Shown one piece after another: positions 26,094 to 34,241 of a DNA stretch of 64,000 nt (position 1 is its first letter; every line of letters begins with the position of its first letter). Origin of the DNA: Caulobacter ginsengisoli (lineage in GTDB: Bacteria; Pseudomonadota; Alphaproteobacteria; Caulobacterales; Caulobacteraceae); contig NZ_JAUSVS010000010.1 of assembly GCF_030814835.1 (NCBI RefSeq), positions 1 through 64,000 on the forward strand. The letters run 5' to 3'. The translations under genes were made by a program, and so were the position numbers. The notes beneath the pieces were generated by a model that saw nothing but the letters and a program-made list of their open reading frames with translations, searched no databases and was not told where the DNA came from.

Positions 26094-26540
26094 ATGAAAC
26101 GGATTTGGATCGCGGGTCTGGCGGCGTTGGCGCTACTGCCGGCCGGGGCGGGCGCACAGAGTTCTTCTGGAGCGGGCGAAGGGTCGCTGACCATCGACTT
26201 CCAGAACATCAAGGTGCGCCGGGGCGTGGTGCTGGGGGCGCTGTTCGACAGCCGCGGGACCTATGACGCCAACAAGGGATCGCTCCGGGAGCTGAAGCTG
26301 CCGGCCGCCGACGGCGACATCTCGGTGACCATCGCAGGGCTCAAGCCGGGCTGGTACGCCGTCAAGACCTTCCAGGACATCGACGCCAACGGGGCCATGC
26401 GGTTCAACCCGGTGGGCATGCCGCTGGAGCCCTATGCGTTCTCCAACAACGCCCGGGGCCTGTTCGGCCCGGCCAGCTGGCGCTCGGCGGCGTTCGAGGT
26501 GAGGCCGGGGCCGAACCATCAGGTGCTGCGGTTGAAGTGA
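26094..26540 (+). CDS. Exported DUF2141 protein
   Basis: A 148-residue exported protein. The signal peptide is MKRIWIAGLAALALLPAGAG (cleaved after AQ). The DUF2141 fold shows as SLTIDFQNIKVRRGVVLGAL, then LKPGWYAVKTFQDIDANG and FSNNARGLFGPASW. Family function is unknown. GGGTGGGGG precedes the ATG at 26094; a TTG 15 bases earlier is less likely. It starts 18 bases after the GNAT stop. Confidence 0.88.
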   Translation: MKRIWIAGLAALALLPAGAGAQSSSGAGEGSLTIDFQNIKVRRGVVLGALFDSRGTYDANKGSLRELKLPAADGDISVTIAGLKPGWYAVKTFQDIDANGAMRFNPVGMPLEPYAFSNNARGLFGPASWRSAAFEVRPGPNHQVLRLK

Positions 26541-26587
26541 TGTCCCGAGGTCTTACGGACGCCAGCCGAACTGGGTGAGCCGTGAGA

Positions 26588-26767
26588 TTTTGGGGTCGCT
26601 TCGCGACAGGAAGAGAAGTTCAAGAGAAGAAGAGCAAGGGGCTGCGGCTCGCTGGATGCGCCGCAGGCTGTCTTTCGGATTCAATTGCCTGCGGCGCTTC
26701 GGGGATGTCCCGACCGCTTACCCTTCTTGAATCTTCCTTATCTTCCTGTCGCGAAGCGACCCCAAAA
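26588..26767. repeat. Long inverted repeat, TTTGGGGTCGCTTCGCGACAGGAAG family
   Basis: The outer arms are about 26588-26612 and 26741-26767 (TTTGGGGTCGCTTCGCGACA and its complement), and AAGAGAAG/CTTCTTG stretches extend the stem. The centre contains CTGCGGC/GCCTGCGGCGC pairing. The tips match those at 43873-44097. It lies between the DUF2141 and LytTR genes. Confidence 0.88.
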
Positions 26768-26800
26768 ACCGCCAGATGATCGCCCGCGACGTGGCCAGTC

Positions 26801-27598
26801 CTAGAACCAACCCGCCTCACGCAGAATTCTCGCATAGGCGCGGCTGACCGGGACCTTGGCGCCGTCCTTCAGCGTCAGCACCGCGCGGCCGTCGCCGCGC
26901 TGGGCGTCGGTGACGGCGTCGCGGGCCACCCACCAGGAGCGGTGGGTCTGGCTGCCCTCGATGCCTTCCAGCTCGGTCACGGCGTCGGAGAGGCGCATCA
27001 GGATCAGGTCCTGGCCCCTGGAGGTGTGCAGGCGCAGGTAGTGGTCCTCGGCCTCGACCGCCCAGACCTCGGCCCCGCGCAGCTTCAGCGGCAGGCGCTC
27101 GAGGAAGCGCGGCGGCGCGGCTCCGGCGGGGGCGGCGTGGGTGATGGCCGGGCGGCGGTGAATCAGCACGACCAGGAAGGTCATCCCCCCGGTGACGATC
27201 AGCACCGGCAGGAAATAGTGCGGCAGGGCGCGGGGATACACGCCGCCCTCGAAAGCCAGGCCCGACACCGTCCAGACCACCAGGGTGAAGGGGATGGAGA
27301 TGGCGACGACGATCAGCGGCCCCCAGACCCACGGCCGCTCGTCCATCAGGCCGTAGCGGCGGAAGACATGGCTCAGCGCGTGGCCGACCACGCCGCCGGT
27401 GAGGCAAAGGCCAACCCAATAGCCGTAGCGGGCCAGCGGCGGGGCCTCGTCGGTGCCGAACGCGCCGATGGCGGCCAGGAAGACGCCGGCGATTCCCGCC
27501 GCCACGACGCCCTTCCAGTCGTCACGCCAGCCGTGCGTTGACGAAGCGCCAACGGCGGGGGCCGGCCGTTCGCGAACCGGCGGAGAAGGTTGACGCAT
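26801..27598 (-). CDS. Membrane-bound LytTR transcription regulator
   Basis: A 265-residue protein with four TM helices (~30-150) and a C-terminal LytTR DNA-binding domain from ~165 (LPLKLRGAEVWAVEAEDHYL ... GSQTHRSWWVARDAV ... VPVSRAYA). There is no receiver domain, so it belongs to the membrane-sensing LytTR class, whose genes often sit beside a small membrane antagonist. The DUF2306 membrane protein encoded divergently could be such a partner or a target. That link is inferred. Confidence 0.9.
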   Translation of the reverse strand: MRQPSPPVRERPAPAVGASSTHGWRDDWKGVVAAGIAGVFLAAIGAFGTDEAPPLARYGYWVGLCLTGGVVGHALSHVFRRYGLMDERPWVWGPLIVVAISIPFTLVVWTVSGLAFEGGVYPRALPHYFLPVLIVTGGMTFLVVLIHRRPAITHAAPAGAAPPRFLERLPLKLRGAEVWAVEAEDHYLRLHTSRGQDLILMRLSDAVTELEGIEGSQTHRSWWVARDAVTDAQRGDGRAVLTLKDGAKVPVSRAYARILREAGWF

Positions 27599-27666
27599 CG
27601 GGCTTTGCGCTCGGCTCGGCTGGGGCGGCAGGTGGCCGCAACGAAGGTTCGAGTCGGAGTTATGCC

Positions 27667-28227
27667 ATGTCCCAGATGACTGAAACCACCCGTGTCGATG
27701 GCGGCGCCATGAGCCGCCGATCGATCATGATCCGCTGGCTGGTGCTGGCGGCCCTGACCGCCGGCTTCTTCTACGCCCTGAGGAACGCCATCCCGAACAT
27801 GATCCACGCGGCCCTGACCGCGACGCCCCACTGGCCGGACCTGGCGCTGTGGAACGCCCAGCCCCTGGTGGTGCAGGCCCATGTCGGGGCGGCGGTCACC
27901 GCCATCGTCATCGGCGGCGTCCTGATGACGGCGCGAAAAGGGGTCACCTTCCACCGCACGCTCGGCTGGATCTGGGCCGCCGCCATGGGGACGACCGCCG
28001 TCGTCTCGCTGTTCATCACCGGGCTGAACGGCGACTACTGGTCCTTCATCCACCTGTTCAGCGGCTGGACCCTGATCATGCTGCCCCTGGCCCTGCTGGC
28101 GGCGCGGGGCCACAGGATCGGCATCCACCGGCGCACGATGATGGGCCTGTTCTACGGCGGGCTGATCATCAACGGCTTCATCGCCTTCCTGCCGGGGCGG
28201 GTGATGTGGAGATTGTTCTTCGGCTGA
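27667..28227 (+). CDS. DUF2306 membrane protein
   Basis: A 186-residue inner-membrane protein with four TM helices. It has the DUF2306 pattern: VVQAHVGAAVTAIVIGGVLM with a conserved His, TFHRTLGWIWAAAM, FIHLFSGWTLIMLPLAL, and HRRTMMGLFYGGLIINGF. Conserved His residues could bind heme or metal. The ATG at 27667 has GGAG about 10 bases upstream. It is divergent from the LytTR regulator. Confidence 0.85.
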   Translation: MSQMTETTRVDGGAMSRRSIMIRWLVLAALTAGFFYALRNAIPNMIHAALTATPHWPDLALWNAQPLVVQAHVGAAVTAIVIGGVLMTARKGVTFHRTLGWIWAAAMGTTAVVSLFITGLNGDYWSFIHLFSGWTLIMLPLALLAARGHRIGIHRRTMMGLFYGGLIINGFIAFLPGRVMWRLFFG

Positions 28228-28297
28228 TGAATTCAAATCCATTGCCAGGGCCGGTCGGGGCGGACTAAGCGGGATTCACCAACCGCCTGGTCCGCTC

Positions 28298-28993
28298 ATG
28301 ACCCAGCCTTCTCCGCGTGCCCGCAATGGCGGCCGGGGCCGTCCGGCCAAGGCGCATGGCGTCGACCTGAAGGAGGCCATCCTCGACGCCGCCGAGGGCC
28401 TGTTCGCCCGCCACGGCTTCTACGGGGTGACGACGCGCCAGGTGGCCCAGGAGGCCGGGGTCGATACGGCGCTGATCCACTATTATTTCGGGGCCAAGCG
28501 CGAGCTGTTCGACGCGGTCTTCCTGCGCCGGGCCGACATCCTCAACCGCGACCGCGCCGAGGCCATGGCCGCCTACGAGGCCGCTCACCCGGACAGCATG
28601 ACTGCCGAGGGGGTGATCACCGCCTTCATCGAGCCCCTGATCCAGCGCTCTCTGACCGGCGGCCAGGGCTGGAAGAACTATTTCGCCCTGGTCGCCCTGG
28701 TGAACAACACACCCGCCTGGGGCGGCGAGACCATGCACCGCTTCTTCGACCCGGTCGTCCACCAGCTGGTCGACACCCTGGCCAAGGCCATGCCGGAGGC
28801 GCGGATGGAGGATCTCTACTGGTGCTACCAGTTCCTGACCGGGGCCATGACCCTGGCCCTGTCGGAGACCGGCCGCATCGACCAGCTCAGCGACGGCCTG
28901 TGCCATTCCAATGACCTGGAGGCCATGCGCAACCGCCTCTACACCTACTGCGCGGCCGGCTTCGCGGCGGTGAGCCGCAAGGCCGCGCAGTAA
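28298..28993 (+). CDS. TetR-family transcription regulator
   Basis: A 231-residue repressor. The N-terminal HTH is clear (AEGLFARHGFYGVTTRQVAQ ... DTALIHYYFGAKRELF) and a TetR C-terminal ligand domain (CFA/YjdC-like) follows. It starts 70 bases after the DUF2306 stop. The target is not evident; the divergent or downstream heme-protein operon is one option. Confidence 0.92.
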   Translation: MTQPSPRARNGGRGRPAKAHGVDLKEAILDAAEGLFARHGFYGVTTRQVAQEAGVDTALIHYYFGAKRELFDAVFLRRADILNRDRAEAMAAYEAAHPDSMTAEGVITAFIEPLIQRSLTGGQGWKNYFALVALVNNTPAWGGETMHRFFDPVVHQLVDTLAKAMPEARMEDLYWCYQFLTGAMTLALSETGRIDQLSDGLCHSNDLEAMRNRLYTYCAAGFAAVSRKAAQ

Positions 28994-28994
28994 T

Positions 28995-29100
28995 CTCATC
29001 CCCGCTTCCCCAGCGAAAGCTGGGGCCCATGAGGGCAGATGGTCGGCGAGGGCGGTGCGGGCTTAGCTTCACCCATGGGCCCCAGCTTTCGCTGGGGATG
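28995..29100. repeat. Inverted repeat, CATCCCCAGCGAAAGCTGGGG family
   Basis: The arms (CATCCCC...CCAGCGAAAGCTGGGGCCCATG and its complement) lie near 28997-29032 and 29073-29100. The layout matches the CCCCGCGAAAGCGGGG family but the stem bases are changed in a compensating way, so it looks like a sister family. The rest of the 266-base gap to 29259 shows no gene. Confidence 0.85.
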
Positions 29101-29259
29101 CGGGGTGTTGGAAGGCGCTTGGGCTGGGTCGCCAACGCGCAGCCTGAACGGGCGCCCGAAAATCTCTCGCGAGGCCGTATAAACTTCCCGCACTGATTGT
29201 GCGGTTTGAAAGCCTCGGCTAGGCTCGCCTTCTGGCTTGCTGTCTGGAGGGGGCTGCCG

Positions 29260-29919
29260 ATGTCGAATGTCGCCGGCAAGGCGTACGCGATGAACGTGAT
29301 CACCCCGATGAAGCCGGGGCTGACCTGGATCAACAACCTGCTGTTCCAGGTGGCGCGGGCCATCCCGTCGACCCTGTCGGGGCTGCTGGGGCTGTCGCTG
29401 ATCCACTTCGCCCGCTGGGCCTTCATCCGCCGCGATCAGTGGCCGGACCTGGGCCAGGGGCCACAGGCGCTGAACAACGACTACATGCTGTTCTGCAGCA
29501 ATTTCAACGGCACCTGGGATCAGTATATCGACGCCTTCTCGGACGGCATTCCGAACGGCCTGAACCTGTTCTGGTACTCTTCGACCAAATACCCCCTGTC
29601 GATCCCGATCACCCCGTTCAAGACCTATATCCGGGTCAACCAGATCGACACCGACTACTATTACAACGCCTATCCCGGGGCGGCGCAGCGGGACATCAAG
29701 GCTGGCCTGCGGGTGCGGGCCATGCTGCTGAACCTGGCCAGGGCCCATGCCAGCCTGCCGCCCGACCAGTTCGCTCAGGCCTATAAGACGGCCCTCCTGT
29801 CCGTGCAGAACAGCCTGGGCTCGCAGGGCTTCGCGCCCGTGGCCTCCAACGACACCTACAACGCCGATGTCCGCCGCCAGCCCTTCGTCGAAGCGCGCTG
29901 GGGCGACTGCCAGCCTTAA
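29260..29919 (+). CDS. Unknown protein, first gene of the DyP-P450 operon
   Basis: No named family recognised. The 219 residues have a strong ribosome site (GGAGGGGG) before the ATG at 29260. It has no signal peptide; a moderately hydrophobic stretch (STLSGLLGLSLIHFARWAF) is near residue 30-50. Then comes NNDYMLFCSNFNGTWDQYID and many Tyr residues (DTDYYYNAYP). The order 'FCSNFNGTWDQYIDAF ... PF..Y' looks like half of a ferredoxin-like alpha/beta barrel, the fold also used by DyP peroxidases. That is an inference. The next gene follows after 12 bases. Confidence 0.7.
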   Translation: MSNVAGKAYAMNVITPMKPGLTWINNLLFQVARAIPSTLSGLLGLSLIHFARWAFIRRDQWPDLGQGPQALNNDYMLFCSNFNGTWDQYIDAFSDGIPNGLNLFWYSSTKYPLSIPITPFKTYIRVNQIDTDYYYNAYPGAAQRDIKAGLRVRAMLLNLARAHASLPPDQFAQAYKTALLSVQNSLGSQGFAPVASNDTYNADVRRQPFVEARWGDCQP

Positions 29920-29931
29920 GGACGCCGACCG

Positions 29932-30879
29932 ATGCCCAATTTCGACGGCGGCCACTACTTCCTGACCGTGATCATCCCGGTGAACACCAGGCCGTGCAAA
30001 CGCGCCGACGGCACGGTGACCACCCCGATCAACGCCCTGCGCGAGGCCCTGAACACCCTGCCGACCGCCCGGCAGTCCAAGGCCAGCATCGCCAATCCCT
30101 GCACCAGCCCCTTCACCCGCGATAGCCGCACCCACCTGACCCGGTTCGCGGTCATACCGGATGTCGCCTATAACGGCCGCGACCCGCAGAACTCGATCGG
30201 CATGGCCATCAAGGGGGTCAACCCGGTCATCCCCCAGCCGGTCGACGCCCTGACCTGCCCCTTCATGCTCTGGGCCGTCGATTTCGACGCCGCCGACGGC
30301 AGTGACGCGACGCTCAACGGTTATCTCGAGGGGCTGTGGACGGTCGCCAAGGACGAGCTGACCGACGTCTTCCAGTACTGCACCGGCTTCGACACGGTCG
30401 ACGGGCCCTCGGAATTCGCCGCCTGGATCCGCAAATGCCAGATCGAGACGGTGATGCCGTTCAACGACTACTGGATCATCCCCCCGCCCTTCCCGTCGCT
30501 GTCGCTGGGCGGCCTGGCCGGGGAAGTGCTGTTGATGGCCGCGGTGGTGTTCGCCGCCATCTTCATCCCCAACATGATCTGGCTGCATTGGAACCCCTGG
30601 CTGGTGGGGATCTTCGCCGCCCTGCTGGGGCTGGCGCTGGGAATCTGGTCGGCCCTGCGCACCGTCGCCAACGCCGCCGCCAAGCCCTTCCCGACGGCGC
30701 CCAACAGCGACCTGCCGAGCGTGCTCAAGAGCCTCTACCTGCAGAAGCACTTCATGGACTTCGCCATCGACAACCAGGGCGTCGACCCGGCCGCCCTGCA
30801 CGCCAACTTCGGCGCCTTCCTGAATGCGCACCAGCCCAACCAGGCCACCCCCACCCAGCCCCCCGGCGTGATCGGTTAG
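29932..30879 (+). CDS. Unknown membrane protein, second gene of the DyP-P450 operon
   Basis: No named family recognised. It has 315 residues: a soluble N-terminal domain (GGHYFLTVIIPV; THLTRFAVIPDVAYNGRD; LWAVDFDAADGSDATLNGYL; VMPFNDYW), then two TM helices at ~198-245 (GEVLLMAAVVFAAIFIPNMI; LVGIFAALLGLALGIWSAL), then a Pro-rich cytosolic or periplasmic tail. The soluble part again has the strand-helix rhythm of a dimeric alpha/beta barrel. Together with the previous gene it may form a complex or electron partner for the peroxidase and P450. Spacing to the DyP gene is 12 bases. Confidence 0.7.
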   Translation: MPNFDGGHYFLTVIIPVNTRPCKRADGTVTTPINALREALNTLPTARQSKASIANPCTSPFTRDSRTHLTRFAVIPDVAYNGRDPQNSIGMAIKGVNPVIPQPVDALTCPFMLWAVDFDAADGSDATLNGYLEGLWTVAKDELTDVFQYCTGFDTVDGPSEFAAWIRKCQIETVMPFNDYWIIPPPFPSLSLGGLAGEVLLMAAVVFAAIFIPNMIWLHWNPWLVGIFAALLGLALGIWSALRTVANAAAKPFPTAPNSDLPSVLKSLYLQKHFMDFAIDNQGVDPAALHANFGAFLNAHQPNQATPTQPPGVIG

Positions 30880-30891
30880 AGGAGACGCCCC

Positions 30892-32508
30892 GTGGCGAAA
30901 CATGACGAACCGGTCAAGCTCAACCAGGCCGACATCCAGGGCAACATCCTCACCGCCTATGGGCGGCAGGGCTTTCCCAAGGGACGCTTCTTCGTCCTCA
31001 ACGTCCGGGACGGGGCCAAGGGGCGCAAGCTGCTGCTGGACCTGCTGCCCGAGGTGACCAGCGGCCTGCGCTGGCCCTCGCACAAGGACATTCCCACCGA
31101 CGAGGTGGTGGCCATCCGGCCCAAGGTGGCGCTGAATTTCGGCTTCACCTTCTGGGGGCTGCTGGCCCTGGGCCTGCCGATCCGCTCGCTGCGGGGCATG
31201 CCCGAGGAGTTCATGGACGGCATGGCAGCCCGGGCCTCGATCCTGGGCGACGACTTTCCGAACGATAGTATCGACCATTGGGATGACGTCTGGCGGCACG
31301 ACGCCGAGGCCGACAAGCGGGTGCATGTGCTGGTGACGCTCAATTCCCAGATGGACCCGGTCACCGGCGAACCGGTCCCCGAGCAGGAGATGATGTTCCA
31401 GCGCATCAAGGGGATGTGCCGGCAGACCGAGGGCGGGGTGGTCATCCTGCCCGGCCATCGCGGGCCCGATACGGAATACCAGCCGCTGACCGCCATCCTG
31501 CAGCAGGGCTCGGACAATCTCTGGCAGCCGACGCCCAATGAGCATTTCGGCTTCACCGACGGTATCGGCGATCCGGTCTTCGAGGGGCAGTTCCCCAAGT
31601 CGACGGAAGACTACCGGGTCGTCGGCAACGGCAAGCTGGGGGGCGATGGGGTCTGGCGGCCGCTGGCCACCGGCGAGTTCCTGCTGGGCTATCCGGACGA
31701 GGCGCAGGAGACCTCGGGCGGGCCGATGCCGCTGAGTCTCGCCCTCAACGGCACCTTCATGGCCTATCGCAAGCTGCACCAGAACGTGGTGGCCTTCCGC
31801 AAATACATCGACGAGCAGGCCCTGGCCTATCAGCGGATGTACGATGTCTCGCACGACCTGATCGCCCGCGAGACGGTGATGGCCAAGATCGCCGGCCGCT
31901 GGGCCGACGGCACGCCGCTGAGTCTGGCCCCGACCTGGGACGACCTGCTGGCCTTCAATGTCCGCTATCCGATGAGCGGCGAGCGGCCCAAGGCGCTGTC
32001 GGATTTCACCTATCACGACGATCCGCAGGGGCTGAAATGCCCGGTCAGTTCGCACCTGCGCCGGGCCAATCCGCGCGACGCCCTGGACCCGACCGACAAT
32101 CCCAGCCTGCCCCGGGCCCCCAACGGCTCGGTGCTCAACAACCGCCGCCGCATCCTGCGCCGCGGGCTTCCGTATGGCACGGCCTCCAAGGACGCGACCG
32201 AGGAGGAAGAGCACGGCATCGTCATGCTCAATGTCTGCGCCAGCCTGTTCCGCCAGTTCGAGTTCGTGCAGCAGCAGTGGATCAATTACGGCCTGGACTT
32301 CAACGTCGGCAACGACACCTGCCCCCTGGTCGGGGTGCACCGGGAAGGGGCCAAGTTCGTCATCGCCGCCGATCCCAAGACCGGCGGTCCGCCCTTCATC
32401 GCCGCCCGCATGCCCAACTTCGTCGAGACCCGGGGCGGGGCCTATTTCTTCATCCCCAGCATGACCGCCCTGCGCATGATCGCCATGGGCGTGGTGGATC
32501 CGACATGA
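30892..32508 (+). CDS. DyP-type heme peroxidase
   Basis: A 538-residue heme peroxidase. Key motifs: DIQGNILTAYGRQ at residue ~14, the distal GxxDG motif in HFGFTDGIGDP (near 222), and the proximal His in SHLRRANPRDALDP (near 386). GTG start with GAGGAGA upstream. It lacks a signal peptide and an encapsulin-targeting tail. It is much longer than short bacterial DyPs (~300) and resembles the long fungal-like/D or P-type group. It is co-translated with the P450 gene (4-base overlap), which suggests the two heme enzymes act on one substrate or share a redox partner. Confidence 0.9.
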   Translation: MAKHDEPVKLNQADIQGNILTAYGRQGFPKGRFFVLNVRDGAKGRKLLLDLLPEVTSGLRWPSHKDIPTDEVVAIRPKVALNFGFTFWGLLALGLPIRSLRGMPEEFMDGMAARASILGDDFPNDSIDHWDDVWRHDAEADKRVHVLVTLNSQMDPVTGEPVPEQEMMFQRIKGMCRQTEGGVVILPGHRGPDTEYQPLTAILQQGSDNLWQPTPNEHFGFTDGIGDPVFEGQFPKSTEDYRVVGNGKLGGDGVWRPLATGEFLLGYPDEAQETSGGPMPLSLALNGTFMAYRKLHQNVVAFRKYIDEQALAYQRMYDVSHDLIARETVMAKIAGRWADGTPLSLAPTWDDLLAFNVRYPMSGERPKALSDFTYHDDPQGLKCPVSSHLRRANPRDALDPTDNPSLPRAPNGSVLNNRRRILRRGLPYGTASKDATEEEEHGIVMLNVCASLFRQFEFVQQQWINYGLDFNVGNDTCPLVGVHREGAKFVIAADPKTGGPPFIAARMPNFVETRGGAYFFIPSMTALRMIAMGVVDPT

Positions 32509-33854
32509 TCGTCATCAACTTCATCGTCGCCGTCTGGGTCCGCATCCTGATGGTGCTGGATGGCCTGCTAGCGCTGCCGCGGCTGCTCTGGATGATCCTC
32601 ACCACCAAGGGTCCAAAGGGGAAGGGCTTCGGGGGCAAGGTCGGGGCCGCGTTGGGCAATCCCAAAGGCCAGCGGCTGATCTTCACCTTCCTGCGGGCCT
32701 TCATCCCCAACCTGTCGCTCAAGGCCCAGCTGGTGAAGGCCTACCAGAACACCGGCACGGTGATCGTGGGTCGCATGGCGGACGTGCAGGAGGTCATCGC
32801 CCGCAACGAGGACTTCGAGGTCGTCTACGAGCCGAAGATGCGCAAGATCACCGGCGGGGCGAACTTCTTCTTAGGGATGCAGGACACCGCCCTCTATGTC
32901 CGCGACACCTCCAACATGCGCCTGGCCATGCGGCGGGACGACGTGGCGACCCTGGTGCAGCCGCCGGCGGCGAAACAGGCGGCGGCCATCGTGGCGGGCC
33001 TGCCCGGCCGGATCGACGTGCCCCAGGACCTGACCCTGCAGGTGCCGACCAGCATGGTGCAGGACTATTTCGGCATCGATGTCGGCAGCCGCCAGAACCT
33101 GATCGACGGCGCCACCCGGATGTTCTGGTACCTGTTCATCGACCTGGCCGGCGACCCGGCGGTCGAGGCCGAGGCCCTGCGCTATGCCGCCATCTGCCGC
33201 GAGGCTATCGCCGGCTCGATCGACGCGCGCAAAGGACATCTGAAGGACGATGTCATCAGCCGCTGCCTGGCGCTGCAGACCTCCGGCACGCCGGGCATGG
33301 ACGATGTCGGCATCCGCGACAACATGATCGGCCTCCTCATCGGGGCCATCCCGACCCTGTCGAAGGCCTCGATCCTGGCCCTCGACCAGATCCTCGACCG
33401 TCCCGATGTCCTGGCCCAGGCCCAGGCGGCGGCCCGCTCGGGCGACGAGGCGGCGGTGGGGCAGATCCTGTTCGAGGGGCTGAGGTTCAATCCGCTCAAC
33501 CCGGTCATCTATCGCCGCTCGGCCCTGGACACGGTGATCGCGGCCAACACGCTCAGGGCCTGCCGGATTCGCAAGGGCCAGATGGTCATGGCCGGCAACT
33601 TCTCGGGCATGTTCGACCCGACGGCCCTGGAGTCGCCCAACAGCTTCAGGGCCGGCCGGCCCTGGCAGGACTACATCCTGTGGGGCGTGGGGATGCATGT
33701 CTGTTTCGGCGACTACATCAACCGCGCGGTCATCCCGGCCATGCTGACGCCCCTGCTGGCTCGCCAGAACCTGCGGCGGGCCAAGGGGGCGGACGGGCAG
33801 ATCAACAGCGGCGGGACACCGTTCCCGCAGCACTGGGTGCTGGAATACGATTAG
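32505..33854 (+). CDS. Membrane-anchored cytochrome P450
   Basis: A 449-residue P450. The heme-thiolate loop reads LWGVGMHVCFGDYIN (Cys near residue 403; usual FxxGxHxCxG with Phe replaced by Trp-Gly). The K-helix ExxR is EGLR in ILFEGLRFNP. The I-helix is GLLIGAIPTLSKA and lacks the usual acid-Thr pair (A/G-G-x-D/E-T), so oxygen activation may differ or H2O2 may be used. The N-terminus is a TM anchor (NFIVAVWVRILMVLDGLLAL), which is unusual for bacterial P450s. No ferredoxin gene is nearby. It overlaps the DyP gene (ATGA). Confidence 0.9.
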   Translation: MIVINFIVAVWVRILMVLDGLLALPRLLWMILTTKGPKGKGFGGKVGAALGNPKGQRLIFTFLRAFIPNLSLKAQLVKAYQNTGTVIVGRMADVQEVIARNEDFEVVYEPKMRKITGGANFFLGMQDTALYVRDTSNMRLAMRRDDVATLVQPPAAKQAAAIVAGLPGRIDVPQDLTLQVPTSMVQDYFGIDVGSRQNLIDGATRMFWYLFIDLAGDPAVEAEALRYAAICREAIAGSIDARKGHLKDDVISRCLALQTSGTPGMDDVGIRDNMIGLLIGAIPTLSKASILALDQILDRPDVLAQAQAAARSGDEAAVGQILFEGLRFNPLNPVIYRRSALDTVIAANTLRACRIRKGQMVMAGNFSGMFDPTALESPNSFRAGRPWQDYILWGVGMHVCFGDYINRAVIPAMLTPLLARQNLRRAKGADGQINSGGTPFPQHWVLEYD

Positions 33855-33857
33855 TAA

Positions 33858-34085
33858 TCCGCCCCCGGCGGGGGCGGACGATCGCGCCAGAGCGCGATCC
33901 GGTGGGGGTTTCCGAGGCCGTGTTTGGTCGTGGGAACTAGCCTCGGGGTCTGGGCTTGGCTCCCCGCTGCAGCCGGTGAACCTCGGTAGACGCCAGCGCA
34001 CGGCTTCCTAAACCCTCACCTGGCCGGGCCACGGGCGCGCCGCATGCGCGCCTCGGGCGGCCGTCCGCCCCCGCCGGGGGCGGAG
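33858..34085. repeat. Pair of self-complementary GC hairpins in the P450-TonB receptor gap
   Basis: TCCGCCCCCGGCGGGGGCGGA at 33858-33878 recurs in inverted form at about 34063-34085 (TCCGCCCCCGCCGGGGGCGG). Each forms a hairpin by itself, and the two can pair with each other. A second stem GATCGCG/CGCGATC follows the first. The 387-base gap shows no gene. The first hairpin is close enough to act as the P450 terminator, but it lacks a T-run. Confidence 0.7.
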
Positions 34086-34241
34086 TGTGGCGCCAATTCA
34101 TCATGCAGTGAAAAAACTACGCTGCAACGCCGCACCCCCTTCCCGTGCGGCGCCGTCTGCCCGACATTGCCCCTAATTCGCGTTCTGATGAATTGTTCGT
34201 AATGAACATGCGCCGCAACGGCGCCCCGGGGAGGGAAACCT

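Noticed and set aside
28996..32340. 1114-codon minus-strand open frame opposite the DyP operon
   Set aside because: It runs across three well-supported plus-strand genes, and its composition is that of antisense high-GC DNA.
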